Of a stretch of DNA of 64,000 bases, positions 46,304 to 56,789 are shown piece after piece. The first letter of the stretch is position 1. Every line of letters starts with the position of its first letter. A model generated the notes under the pieces. The model saw nothing but the letters and a program-made list of their open reading frames with translations, had not been told where the DNA came from and searched no databases. The translations under genes and the position numbers were made by a program. The stretch is from Mikania micrantha (taxonomy: Eukaryota > Streptophyta > Magnoliopsida > Asterales > Asteraceae): contig CM018683.1 of the NCBI GenBank assembly GCA_009363875.1, positions 47,109,711-47,173,710 of the forward strand, written 5' to 3'.

Positions 46304-48895
46304 TGTGACAATTCGATATTTTTGGGATCGTTAACAAAAATTAACAGATATGACACGAAATTATATGAAATCGAACTAGAAGGAATAGAATTAATCTAAA
46401 CAAGTCTAAAAACAATAAAATTATAAGTATTAAACTTGTAATTACATGAAACAAGTAATTTTGACTTGTTAGGTCAAAATCCGTTCATACAATGGGGAAA
46501 TTTCGAAATTGGAGTTAATACACTATAAGGAACCGAATTAAATCACTTTTAATCATCACCTAATGTTGATTAACAGCTAGCATGCGTTGAAGGGTCATTA
46601 AACAGTCGAATTTAATCCGAAAATTAACTAAAAAGTTGTAACCGACGAGGTTAAGGACAAAACCGTTTAAAATTGGGTATAATCGATCACAAATGATCAA
46701 AATTCACATACACACACACTAATCGGCACTATCTGAGCATTTTATCCACATCAATTCAAACCAAAAGGAAAAGGGAAGGAGATTTTGATCGGGAGTCGGC
46801 CGGAAGTTAAGCCACAAGTCGAGCCACTTCAATTCGAGACTAAACAAGGTAAGAATCGGTTCCTGTACATCCTAAATAGGTCGACTAAGCTAAAACCTAT
46901 GTTTGATTCATGAATAAGCATCGAATTATAAGAATTCGAGTTCTAGGGTTCTTGAAACAAACGGTTTTGGGGGTTTTGAATCAAACGTGTTTTATAATCA
47001 AATTAATATATTCTGAGAGTTTCGGAATACTCTACTAAAAGAAATCCATATGATAATTACATCTAATTATAACGAATTTCATGATTTCTAATTTTAGGGT
47101 TTATACTAAGAACGGATTTGGGGGTTTTCATGAAAACGGGTTTTAGAATCAAATTAAATGAACTGGTAGTTTCAGAGAATGCCGAACAAGAATAACCCCA
47201 TGTTAATTGTAACAAACTATAACGAATTGTGAGATTTTGATTCTAGGGTTCTAACGAGAAAAACGAATTGGGGTTTGGATTAAGATTGAGTTCAAAAACA
47301 AAATTATTTGTTACAGAAATCACCGAAATTGTTGTGTTAATGAAAACCCTATGAGATCTCGGTTTAAACTAAATGAATTCGATCAATTGAATGTTGAGTT
47401 GTTAATGGCCATGTTCGGATCATATGGGTCACGAATATGAGCTTTATGTTTAGTGATAATCAAAATTAAACCCATGTATAAGCTCGTATGATTTTATAAA
47501 ATCAAAGCCCCATGGTTATGGAGTCGATCAGATTCGATTCGGAGTCCAATTTGATGCTATTTGGTTCGGTTAAGATTAACAAAATAGGGAACCAGTTGGG
47601 TTATGCATAAAACAATTAAATTGGGCTTTCTGTTGCAAATGTTCGGTGGGCTGATATGGTAGAGTGTGGGTGTTTGGGGTTGGAAGTCGCGGGTTCGAAC
47701 CCGGGCTCCACCTATTTTTGATAATTAAAACTATTTTTGGTATTTTGAACATAACTTCTTCGTTCTAACTCCGATTTAGTCCATTCAAGTTGCGTTGGAA
47801 CCGTAACGGAATCCTGAACCAAATAAAATAATAAAATTCACATTTTAGACCGAAAACATAATCGCGTATAATTACGCTTAATTAAATAAAATCATATACA
47901 GTTATATGATTTAATTAAACGATTTTAAAGTCACGCGTACTTACGTATGCACGATTCTAATAATCTAACATACGTGTGTTGACACGTATGTGATTTCAAG
48001 AACAAAACGACATCCTGAATAACACAACATTATTCTTAAAACACAGGTTCTTCATAGAGGATTTTCTACGCGATTTCACGTGGGTGATCATTATGTTTGC
48101 TAGCAAAGGTGCGTACACGGCCCCTTTTCTTATTTTATTGTTTTGGGGGAGAAAACATGTGCAAACAAAGCTTTTAGATACATATCACTTGCATGAGTTA
48201 GCTGTTTACATTAAGTGCGAACATAGCATTACAAGTCCTTACATTTCGAACCGTTTAGTTTGCCGTAGTGCAAAGCGTGGTAGTTGGAAATAGATCTATT
48301 AGGTTTGACAAACCTCACTTGGTAGATGGGATCTACGCAAGTGTTTGACTAGCAAATTCACATTACTATTGTTTGTGCTAGACAATAGTGGAAAGGCAAC
48401 CAACATTCAAACAGTCAGCTTCGGTGTCGACCGCTTATGCAAATAGTACAAATGACTAGCTATCATGACTATGCATGTGTGATTATGTTATCTGTAAACA
48501 TTTTGTTCAAACAGTTGTTTCAAAAATTTGTGAATACTTAAACCTGTGTATGCACCAACCTTTGTGTTGACTTGATTTACATGTTTTCTCAGGACGTTAA
48601 GGTACAAGATCAAGCAAGCATGAACTAGGAGATCGAATCGCATGCATATTTTACATTTCTGTTGTTTGGATTTGACCATTTGAGACTCTGCTTTGTAATT
48701 TACAGTTTTCAAACTGTTATGCTTGTTTTTGTTTTAAAAACGCTTCCGCAACGTTAGAACTTTGATATTACAGTTTTAGACCAAAGTATGTTTGAAAATC
48801 ATATAGAGGTCTTCGTTATGTCTAATGATCTGAGATCCTGGTGTGTCACGTCCCAAAAGGTATGATTCCGTTAGTTGAAAATTGGGGGTGTGACA
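46304..48895 (+). mobile_element. Solo LTR (gypsy type, 2592 bp)
   Basis: Ends TGTGACAATTCG and GGGGGTGTGACA, flanked by AAAAC at 46299-46303 and 48896-48900. The undisturbed site is in the 5' LTR of chromovirus E at about 37561-37575 (AACAAGAAAACAGAGG). No gag or pol and no PBS or PPT inside, so it is a solo LTR left by LTR-LTR recombination. Orientation is not certain because the ends are nearly palindromic; + is assumed from resemblance to other LTRs. A short ORF at 48084-48293 is not convincing. Confidence 0.9.
47645..47712 (+). other. tRNA-like sequence with A- and B-box inside the solo LTR
   Basis: Starts GGTGGGCTGATATGGTAGAG and ends GCGGGTTCGAACCCGGGCTCCACC within 68 bases. The T arm (GCGGG-TTCGAAC-CCG) and B box GGTTCGAACC are perfect, the A box TGGTAGAGTG is good, and the acceptor ends pair GGTGG with CCACC. 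The middle (TGTTTGGGGTTGGAAG) gives no clear anticodon arm, so it is probably a tRNA-derived relic or internal Pol III promoter rather than a working tRNA. Confidence 0.6.
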
Positions 48896-50046
48896 AAAAC
48901 AAAGGTGAACAATGATCTAAGGATATCTTAAAGTCCCGACACATACAGTAGACCTGGAGGGTCATACTGATATGGGCACATCATAAAGTCCCGACACATA
49001 CAAGTAGACTCATTTGGGTCAAGTTTAATATGGGCCACGTGTGAGATGATACAGACTGGACACCACCAACAAACTAAGAACAATTGATTGTCATACTAGT
49101 CTACTCGAGTTGACCGAGGGCCAATCATTATGTCTTACATTTTTTTAAATGTTTACTTATTTATTTATTTATTTATTTATTTAAGCATTTAATGTAATGT
49201 TTATACAAATGCTATGGTTGATCATGATTGTGTGATGAACTTAAGGAATCAATAGAATTTCTATTTTTGTGGAACTACAAGAACTAAGAACTAGAGAACT
49301 ACTGTGTCAATGGTGTGGAATGAAACACTTAATTATCATTAACAACAATATGTTATGTAGTCCGGTATGTGGTGGGCTGGTGACTGGGCTGGCGGTAAGC
49401 TTGACCCTACATATGCCCTATATATAAGCATACTTGATTGGATAACATAGGTGGTCGTTGATGAGGTTAAGATTTTCATTTCGGGTGATCAGTGTTAACA
49501 GAATTTCAGGTTATTCAAATGTTGTGAATCAAAGGTATGAGATGAAACGCTTAATTATCATAAGAAACAATATATCATGTGGTCTGGTATGTGGTGGGAT
49601 GGTGGCTGGGCTGGCGGTAAGCTTGACCCTACATATGCCCTATATATAAGCATACTAAACTAGATGGTATAGGTGGTTAATAGTGAGGTTAAGGTTGTCA
49701 TCTAGTCAGGTTTGTACAAAATTTATTTCTAAACAAAACTATATGAACTCACCAACCATGTGTTGACTTGATCTTTTTGCATGACTTCTCAGGTGACGAA
49801 CAGGCCTGGTTAAGAAGTTGTGTTTTGACTAGGACGCCCAGATAGAGGACCTAGCATTTTGGACGTGCATATTTTTGAACATCATTATACATATTATTTT
49901 GTATATGTTGTGTAGATACAAGATAGAAATATTGTGATGTTGATAGTAGATTTACATTGTTAAATTATGAACGGAACTGATGTTATTTAACTTTGTAATT
50001 CTATTTCAATTAGTATTTTCTCATTATATATATCATGTGCAAAATC

Positions 50047-51250
50047 AAACTCCGGAATAAAAGACGGTTCCCTAATATCCTCCTCATCTATAATAGCCTG
50101 CTCACTGCCCCTTGTCCCAAGGAAAACTACTTGGGATCTGAAACATGTAGTAATAACAGCAGGCTTTGTATCCTCTGAATGAGTGTCATCAGAATCATCA
50201 TAATCATCACCTTCCATATCCTCTATCTCCACATTCCCCCCCCCTCATCTAGACGTCGTACCACCTCCCATACAAACATCAATACTCACCCCAGTACCAG
50301 CATCAACATCAGCACCTACACTCACATCAACACCAACACTCACATCAACATCAGCACTCATATCAACATATCCAACACCACTAACACCAACACCAGCATC
50401 ACCTACTGGAACAATGATATCGTCCTGATCAGAATCAGAATCCTCGTGTCTCCACCTCCTCCTAATGGGTGCTACATAATCAGGATTGAGGAGGTGGCCA
50501 AACAGACGACGAGTAGGAGGCTTCCTCTCCTTTCCCCAATAAGAAAGAACCCTGTTGAGGGTAATATCAGTCATGTGCTCCAATATGATGATGTCTTAAT
50601 TGCCCTTGGGAAGATATGGCAGTTGAGCATCGAAGATCATCTGTAGAAATCTCGGGTACATCAGGAACTTCTTGTCTCCCTTCAGATATACGTTCTCCTT
50701 CATGTGTGTGAAAACCATCTCGGAGAAGTTGAACAGGATGTTCAGTACCAAAGCCAAAAATGCACACTGGAGTGTCTCTCTAAGATCGTCGAATCCTCCT
50801 CGCCTAGATCCCAAACAATGAACAAGAAATTGGCATATATACTTGAACTGCGGTCAGAGAAAAGCCTTGTTCAGCACCCTAGCCTTCAAGTCTCCGTCAT
50901 ACTTACACCTCATGAAACAACCATGAACCAAGTATCTGTCAAGAGTGAAAGGCTGATCTGGAGAGTCCTAGAATCCACATACTCGTCTGATATGCTCAGC
51001 AGATACTACAACATCCTGTCCTCTAACCTTCCCTCTAATAACAGGAGGCTCTTCCTCACAATCAATATCAGCTGAGCTCCAAAAAATCTCTCTGATGAGA
51101 TAAGTATGGCACATGAATAGTAGAGATAGCTGTGAATATCTTGGATCCTATCAAGAATGTGAAAATCTCTGTAAAATGGCTGGCATTCGCCGTGGTAACA
51201 TCAAGATGTGCACAGATGTTGTTCTTAGGAACAGCCTTGTAGCCTGCCAT
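50047..51250 (-). pseudogene. Copia A accessory (env-position) ORF, N-terminal part
   Basis: ATG at 51250 (MAGYKAVPKNN), one base after an acceptor-like CAG. The N-terminal region contains the family motif KKFLMYPRFLQ near 50650, as in copia B and C. Frames 51250-51068, 50814-50596, 50583-50245 and 50232-49987 show several shifts and stops. After the globular part comes a Val/Asp/Gly repeat (DVSVGVDVSVGADVDAG, about 50390-50300), then an acidic segment. The coding sense runs straight into the insertion site of chromovirus E and continues at 34981. Total length about 1065 codons, similar to ORF A plus B of copia C. Confidence 0.7.
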
Positions 51251-51266
51251 ACTGAAAACAAGAAAA
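51251..51266 (-). promoter_or_regulatory. 3' splice-acceptor-like site touching the accessory ATG (copia A)
   Basis: TTTTCTTGTTTTCAGT precedes the ATG at 51250 on the - strand. It matches the arrangement in copia D at 5306-5321. I could not pick a donor with confidence. Confidence 0.5.
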
Positions 51267-51334
51267 ACAACATGTCAGTTCAATTCAACAGACAATTGAA
51301 TCAAAATCAAAAATTTAACCCAAGTGTTCAAGTG

Positions 51335-51600
51335 GTGCGAATGAAAAAATACCACACGAATGAGACTCAAGCGAATGAGAATGGTGGCCGAATGAATGGT
51401 GTCATCCGAATGACACACGAATGGAGTCATTCGGTTGAGCACATTCATTCGCATGAACAGATGGCCCGAATAGGTTCATTCAGTCCACCCATTGACCAAA
51501 ACGCTCTCATTGGGTTAAATCCTTCCATTCGGTTGTACCTCCTCATTCGGTCGACCATATGAGGTGAATGGAAGTCATTCGGTCGACCAAAGAACATTCA
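51335..51600. repeat. CGAATGA/TCATTCG block in the accessory leader of copia A
   Basis: About fifteen CGAAT or ATTCG words in 265 bases (GCGAATGAG, GGCCGAATGAATG, CATCCGAATGACAC, CATTCGGTCGACC). It lies between the accessory TATA box and its ATG, just as the 59770-60090 block lies between the LTR and gag. Confidence 0.8.
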
Positions 51601-51939
51601 AAATCCAAACTCACAAAAAGTCAAATCAGAACACAAAAATGATAACATTTAGCTCAGAGGGTTCCGATTAATGTTTTAGAACAGTTTTTGAGAACATTAA
51701 AGTTCATTTTGTTGGGTTATTGTACTTTCATAAGTTCAAACCCTAGAACCCTAAACATTCGAACGGTTATGGTTCAATCTACAGATAAAATCGAATGATC
51801 TTGCTCCCAACAGTACATGAAACAATCAAGATGTGAAAAACGATCAGTATATAGCATATTTGTGGTGAAGAACGAAGAAGATGAGCAAGTTTGTGTTTCG
51901 GGCGAAAGAGGGTTCACACAGTGTGGCCGAATGAGGAAA

Positions 51940-52110
51940 ATGATGTGAATGACTCATTCGGCCGAAAGGCATTTATAAAATAGGAGAACTCATTCAGCCA
52001 AAAGAACCGAATGGTCCTATTCGCATGAAATGATCAAACGAATGACTCATTCGTATGAATAAGTTCATTCGCTCGGTTGAGTCATACTCAAGACTCATTC
52101 GGGCGAAAGA
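51940..52110 (-). promoter_or_regulatory. Putative internal promoter of the copia A accessory ORF
   Basis: TATA box TTTTATAAAT at 51980-51971 (sense -). Upstream, 52110-51989, are repeated TCATTCG/CGAATGA words and GGCTGAATGAG 8 bases before the TATA box, which is the same arrangement as in the LTR promoter at 32621-32815. A leader of about 720 bases follows, with an acceptor-like site at the ATG. Confidence 0.55.
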
Positions 52111-52671
52111 AAATCAACACCCAAAACACAATTCATTTTCAAATTTTGACATTTTGACCATAAAGAGAGCATTGTTATGAAGTTCAGTCTGGTTTAGTGA
52201 TAGGAATAGATGAGATTGAATATTCGAACAAACAAATGATCATTTAAAAACAAATTGAAATTAAAAATCTTTTTGTGTTTTTCTGATAATCAAACAACTG
52301 TACAATTTAAGCTGAAACAAACAAAACGCACATATTTTTGTGAGTAGCCTTTCAAGACAATGACACGTACACCAGATCATATCATTTTAGCATTCATGAA
52401 TGTTCTACTTCAGACACATTCAATTTATGAAGCAATAACTGATATACTTGTCCACTTTAATCCTTACAATACTTCATTTCTAAACCAATCAATGATCAAC
52501 CATATTTTCTGACTGAGTTACCCATAATAGTCAACCAATCTAGGTCAAAACCAGTTTATAACTCATCTCTGCATATCTTATTACCTAACATTATAAGTTC
52601 TATAAGGTTCCAATTTATTTTCATTTTTTACTTTTTCTTTTTGATTTGCTTCTCAAGATCAGTTCATTCTC

Positions 52672-53010
52672 ATGGACGGCTTTAGCTAGGTCTTTACAAA
52701 GCAATATGGCACGTATACAGACCTGTGTTGACAAGATCAACTTGTTCTATCCAAATGGATGGCTTCAACTAGGCTGCAACCCAGTAATATGGCACATGTA
52801 TGGAATCGAACTTATTTTATTTTTGTATTTTTCTTAGCTTATCCTATCTGAATGGACGGCTTCAGCTAGGCTGCAACCCAGCAATATGGCACGTGTACAG
52901 AGTCAGATTCACTTTTATTTTTATGTGATTCAATTATTCTCATCTGAATGGACGGCTTCAGCTAGGTCTTTACAAAACAATATGGCACGTGTACAGACTT
53001 GAATTCATGA
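52672..53010 (-). repeat. Four 83-97-bp repeats with G-box-like cores in the copia A spacer
   Basis: Units start ATGGACGGCTTCAGCTAGG at 52672, 52755, 52852 and 52948. The conserved end is CAATATGGCACGTGTACAG, containing the G-box CACGTG in units 3 and 4 (CACGTA and CACATG in units 1 and 2). They lie about 700-1040 bases upstream (sense) of the internal TATA box. Confidence 0.85.
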
Positions 53011-53319
53011 ATCTTTAGAAGCCTCATAAGATCCTATGATAACAGGTGTATGCCTGATTTGAGTTAAAAACTGTTTATTCCTTAACTAGTTTTCTAAACT
53101 AGATCCCACACATCAGACATTCTAAGCGACCACCAATAGTCTATCAACTTTGTAAAGTCGGCCTATCAGTACGTCAAATCATAAAACCCATGTTCTTTCA
53201 GTTTATGCATTCAACTTTGCATTTAAGACATGACTGGTCAACACATCACTTTTCTCAAACAGGACTTTCTCATTTTTTTAATTTTTCAAATGTTTTTGGT
53301 TTTTCAATTACATTACTTT
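53011..53319 (-). other. AT-rich spacer, nothing recognised
   Basis: Lies between the G-box repeats and the internal polypurine tract of copia A. No ORF of note and no repeat family recognised. Confidence 0.6.
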
Positions 53320-53336
53320 TTCTCCCCCTAAAAACC
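53320..53336 (-). other. Internal polypurine tract after pol (copia A)
   Basis: GGTTTTTAGGGGGAGAA on the - strand, about 105 bases after the end of pol. It is almost the same as copia D's tract at 3454-3469. The functional terminal tract of this element is at 32968. Confidence 0.6.
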
Positions 53337-53439
53337 TAAAACTGAAAATCTTTTTGAGTTTTTGAATAAGTGAAAGAAAAATAACAGAAGTACTAAAAAG
53401 AAAAAAAGAAAAGAAAAGAAAGTAACTAACAAAATAATG

Positions 53440-55096
53440 ATCATTTGGTTGATTCAGATGAAGGAATGACTTCACCTTTTTGAAAAACACCATTAGCTGA
53501 TAACATATATAAAAATCTAGTTTTATCAAAAGCTTTTGTGTAAAGATCAGCTTTCTGGTTATCGGTGTGAATCTTAACAACATCGACTAATTTCTTTTCA
53601 AAACAATCACGTATGAAGTGAGATTTAATGTCGATGTGTTTTCTTTTAAAGTGCTGGACAGGATTTTTAGTGACAGCAATGGCAGCAGTATTATTAACAA
53701 ATATAAGGGTGTTAGAAAACTGTAACCCATAGTCCCTGAGTTGTTACTGGATCCAGATGATTTTAGAGCAACAACCAGCAGCTACAATGTATTTTGCTTC
53801 ACAAGTTGAAGGAGACACCGACGTCTGCTTCTTGCACTGCTAGGTAACTAAGCGTTTCCCGAAGAACTGACACCCCGAAGATGTTGACTTGAAATCTCTA
53901 AAGCATCCACCATAGTCTGAATCAATATAAGCAGTCAGGTCGAACTTATCATCATTAGGGTACCATAAGCCCAGTTTCGAAGTACCCTTCAGATAACGCA
54001 AAATCCTCTTCACAGTAATAAAATGAGAAACTCTTGCCTTTAACTGATAACGGGCACACCAGCAAGAAGCAAACATGATGTCTGGACGAGAAGCTATGAG
54101 ATACATAAGAGATCCGATCATTAGTCTGTACAGTGTGACATCGATTAACTCCCCCTTTTCATCTGGAGTAATCCCGTGATTAACAACCAGTGGGGTACCA
54201 GCAGGTTTTGCATCCAACATACCGAACCGACTCATAATGTCACCAACGCATTTGGTCTGATGAATAAAAATCCCTGACTCAGACTGATCCACCTGCAATC
54301 CCAGAAAAAATTTCATCTCTCCCATGGAGCTCATCTCAAACTTGTCTTTCATAACCCTCTCAAAATCCTTGCATAGAACATCATTTGTGGATCCAAAGAT
54401 GATATCATCCAAATATACTTGCACCAAGAGTAAATCCCCATCCATCTCTCTAATGAACAAAGTGCAGTCAATGACACCTCTTCTGAACCCGTTGTTTAGA
54501 AGGGGAGTAGACAGTGTCTCGTACCATGCTCGTGGAGCTTGGTGCAATCCATACAAGGTCGTATCTAGCTTGTAGACTTGGTCACGATGCAATGGATCTT
54601 CAAAACTGGGAGGTTGATTGACATACACAACTTCATTAATCACACCATGAAGAAATGCACTCTTAACATCCATCTGATAAACTTTGAACTTTTTGAAGGA
54701 TGCATAAGCTAGAAAGATTCGGATTACTTCAAGATGAGCAACCGGTGCAAATACTTCATTGTAGTCAATTCCATCAATATGTCTAAAACCTTGCACCACC
54801 AGACGTGCTTTGTTACGAACCACAATACCATGATCATCTCGTTTGCAGCGTAAAACCCATCTTGTGCCAATAACTTTTGCACCCTTGGGTCTATCAACAA
54901 ACTGCCAAACTCCAAGCTTCTTAAATTGCAGCAACTCCTCTTGCATGGCATCAACCCAAGATTCTTCTTTCAAAGCTTCAATAATGGATCTAGATACAAC
55001 TTGAGAAATGAAGCAAGAATGGGTACAGAAGTTTACATCTGCAAAGTCAAGAATGTCAACAAGACCACCTGAAGATAACTGATTTCTGGTCTTCAC
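53440..55096 (-). pseudogene. Copia A reverse transcriptase and RNase H
   Basis: Long frame 55096-53840: RT with ESWVDAMQEELLQF, GTRWVLRCKRD, QMDVKSAFLHG, LHQAPRAWY and the catalytic box YLDDIIFG (Leu where others have Val). RNase H begins with AYIDSDYGGC. A TAG at 53843-53841 replaces the Trp of LVSWQCKK, after which the homology runs on without a useful frame to about 53440 (STCEAKY, KHIDIKSHFIRDC). It is one of the best preserved pol genes here, but the stop removes most of RNase H. Confidence 0.88.
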
Positions 55097-55126
55097 TCCA
55101 TCAGTAGGATTTCCAATAATGTTGTC

Positions 55127-56530
55127 TTAAGGATGAATTATGTTAATTCTGCCAACAGGATGTGCAGGAACCTCAACCTGTGGATCAAGATTGTTAAGAT
55201 TGAGATCCTCAAGAGCATGTATAATATTATCAACATCTGGTTCTGGAACATCTGGAGGAGAGTGATTATCATCTGAGTCTGAACTGTCATCATGTGCCTG
55301 CTCTGGAACTTGAACTGAAGAAGGTTGCACTGGTTCATCAGGTGCATTTTGTTCATCATACATCATTTGAACATCAACATCTTCATCAGTATACATGGGA
55401 GCCATGTTAAAAGAGTCAAAAAGATCGGAATAATTGAACATCCAGTCAGGACCCTTTCCAGGTAGTGGCATAAAATATCTCTGAACTTCTACATGGTACC
55501 ACTCCTCCACATTGTGAGTCGATCTGTTGTAAACTCGCTTATTTGGAGTGCTATACCCAAGAAAATAGCCTTCTTCCACCTTTCCATTAAACTTTCCTTG
55601 CTCATGTTTCTTAAGCATTGTGCATGGAGCACCAAATGGTTCAAGATACTTAAGATTTGGCTTTCTGTTATGGAGCAATTCAAAGCAAGTCTTCCCATGT
55701 CTCTTCACAATCAATACCCGGTTCAGAGTATAACAAGCATTAGAAACAGCTTCATTCCAGAATTCAACCGGTAGGGAAGAATCAGCAAGCATAGTCCGAG
55801 CAGCCTCAATTAATGTTCTGTTCTTTCGCTCAGCAACACCATTCATCTGTGGGACATGCGGAGCACTAAACTGCTGAATAATACCACGTTCATTGCAGAA
55901 CGACTCCATATTATGATTCTTGAATCCAGTCCCATTATCTATTCTGAGCACACGAACCTTCAGCTTGTACAGCGATTCAAGCTTAGTTACCAGAACTTGA
56001 ACGCATTCAAACGTTTCAGATTTCTCCTTCATAAAGAACACCCAAGGGTTTCTGGAATACTCATCAGTAATGACTAAACAGTATTGATCTCCAGCAATAC
56101 TCTTGTGATTGACTGGACCAAACAGATCCATGTGGATAAGCTCAAGTGGAACAGTAATTGAATGAAACTTCTTTGGCTTGTGAGACTGCTTGTTTTGCTT
56201 TCCCTTCTTGCATGAAACACAGGCATCAGAAAGCTTGAAGTTCTTAAAACTCACTCCCTCAACAAGATTGTTGTGAACCAGATGATTCATCTTCCTCAAA
56301 CTCAAATGACCCATCTTCTTATGCCAAAGAATAGAATCTTTCTCAGTTGCCTTGGACATAAAACATGAAACTGTAGAAGATGTAGTTGAAGTTGTGGCCA
56401 TGTTGAGAACATACAGATCTTGCTTTCTTGGAGCAGACATCAGAATCCAGTCTTCAGGAATGGTAATACCTTGCTTGAGAATGTAGCAGCTAGAATCATC
56501 AAACAAAACCTTGTACTTCTTGTCACACAT
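55127..56530 (-). pseudogene. Copia A GAG-pre-integrase and integrase
   Basis: 467 codons open. Zinc region LWHKKMGHLSLRKMNHL..ACVSCKKGKQ is complete. Catalytic D in HMDLFGPVN, D in RIDNGTGF and E in NGVAERKN (35 residues between the last two). Then GYFLGYSTPNKRVYN and KGPDWMFNYSDLFDSFN, and an acidic linker. The Glu of the usual RSDNGTEF is Gly here (not the catalytic one). A stop at 55127 separates it from the RT frame. Confidence 0.88.
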
Positions 56531-56573
56531 TTGTGAGACTGATAGAAGATTTTTTTTCCAGCTGCTTCACATA

Positions 56574-56783
56574 TCAGACTTTGTCAAATGAAACTTGACC
56601 GATCGAAAGAATTCCTTCTCCAGTAATAAGCCCGCCTTTGTCACCAGCAAAAGCTACATATCCTCCTTTAATTGACTGAACATTGGAAAGAAGAGATATG
56701 TCTCCAGTCATGTGCCTTAATGCCCCACTATCAACAATCCAAGTGATGTTAAGAGCAGCATTTGGGGCAACCTGCACATACAC
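56574..56783 (-). pseudogene. Copia A protease
   Basis: Short frame with the active site WIVDSGALRHMTGD (DSG), GYVAFAGDKGGLITGEG and GQVSFDKV, then stops. The part leading into integrase (QMCDKKYKV) is in another frame. It would cleave Gag-Pol. It starts some 20 bases after the gag stop, past an acceptor-like TGTGCAGG. Confidence 0.82.
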
Positions 56784-56789
56784 AAATCA

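Larger units (their letters stand above)
34987..50041 (+). mobile_element. Chromovirus E (Ty3/gypsy), complete but broken
   Basis: 5' LTR 34987-38312, PBS 38316-38328, internal genes 38490-43060, PPT 43083-43095, 3' LTR 43096-50041 with a nested solo LTR. Target duplication AAATC at 34982-34986 and 50042-50046. Reading the flanks together, the copia A accessory frame continues across the site, which confirms the insertion. Same family as the array at 6445-26174. Confidence 0.92.
43096..50041 (+). repeat. Chromovirus E 3' LTR, with nested solo LTR
   Basis: About 4349 bases without the nested insert. It holds a block missing from the 5' LTR (43482-43930) with CT-rich runs that look like a core promoter region, a CATTCG-rich block (44150-44440), a 174-base tandem duplication (44505 and 44679), and two ~223-base repeats (49327 and 49550). 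It ends CATGTGCA at 50041, lacking the final ~100 bases seen in the 5' LTR, although the target duplication is intact. Confidence 0.87.

Noticed and set aside
47645..47712. Functional tRNA gene
   Set aside because: No clear anticodon stem or loop in the middle of the sequence; kept only as a tRNA-like element.
48084..48293. 69-codon ORF in the solo LTR
   Set aside because: Short, no recognisable motif, lies in an LTR.
46304..48895. Complete small non-autonomous (TRIM/LARD) element
   Set aside because: No pair of LTRs, PBS or PPT inside; the TG...CA ends with a 5-base duplication fit a solo LTR better.
50179..50646. 155-codon + strand ORF rich in Thr/Ile/Asn
   Set aside because: Mirror of the Val/Asp/Gly repeat and acidic part of the copia A accessory ORF on the - strand.
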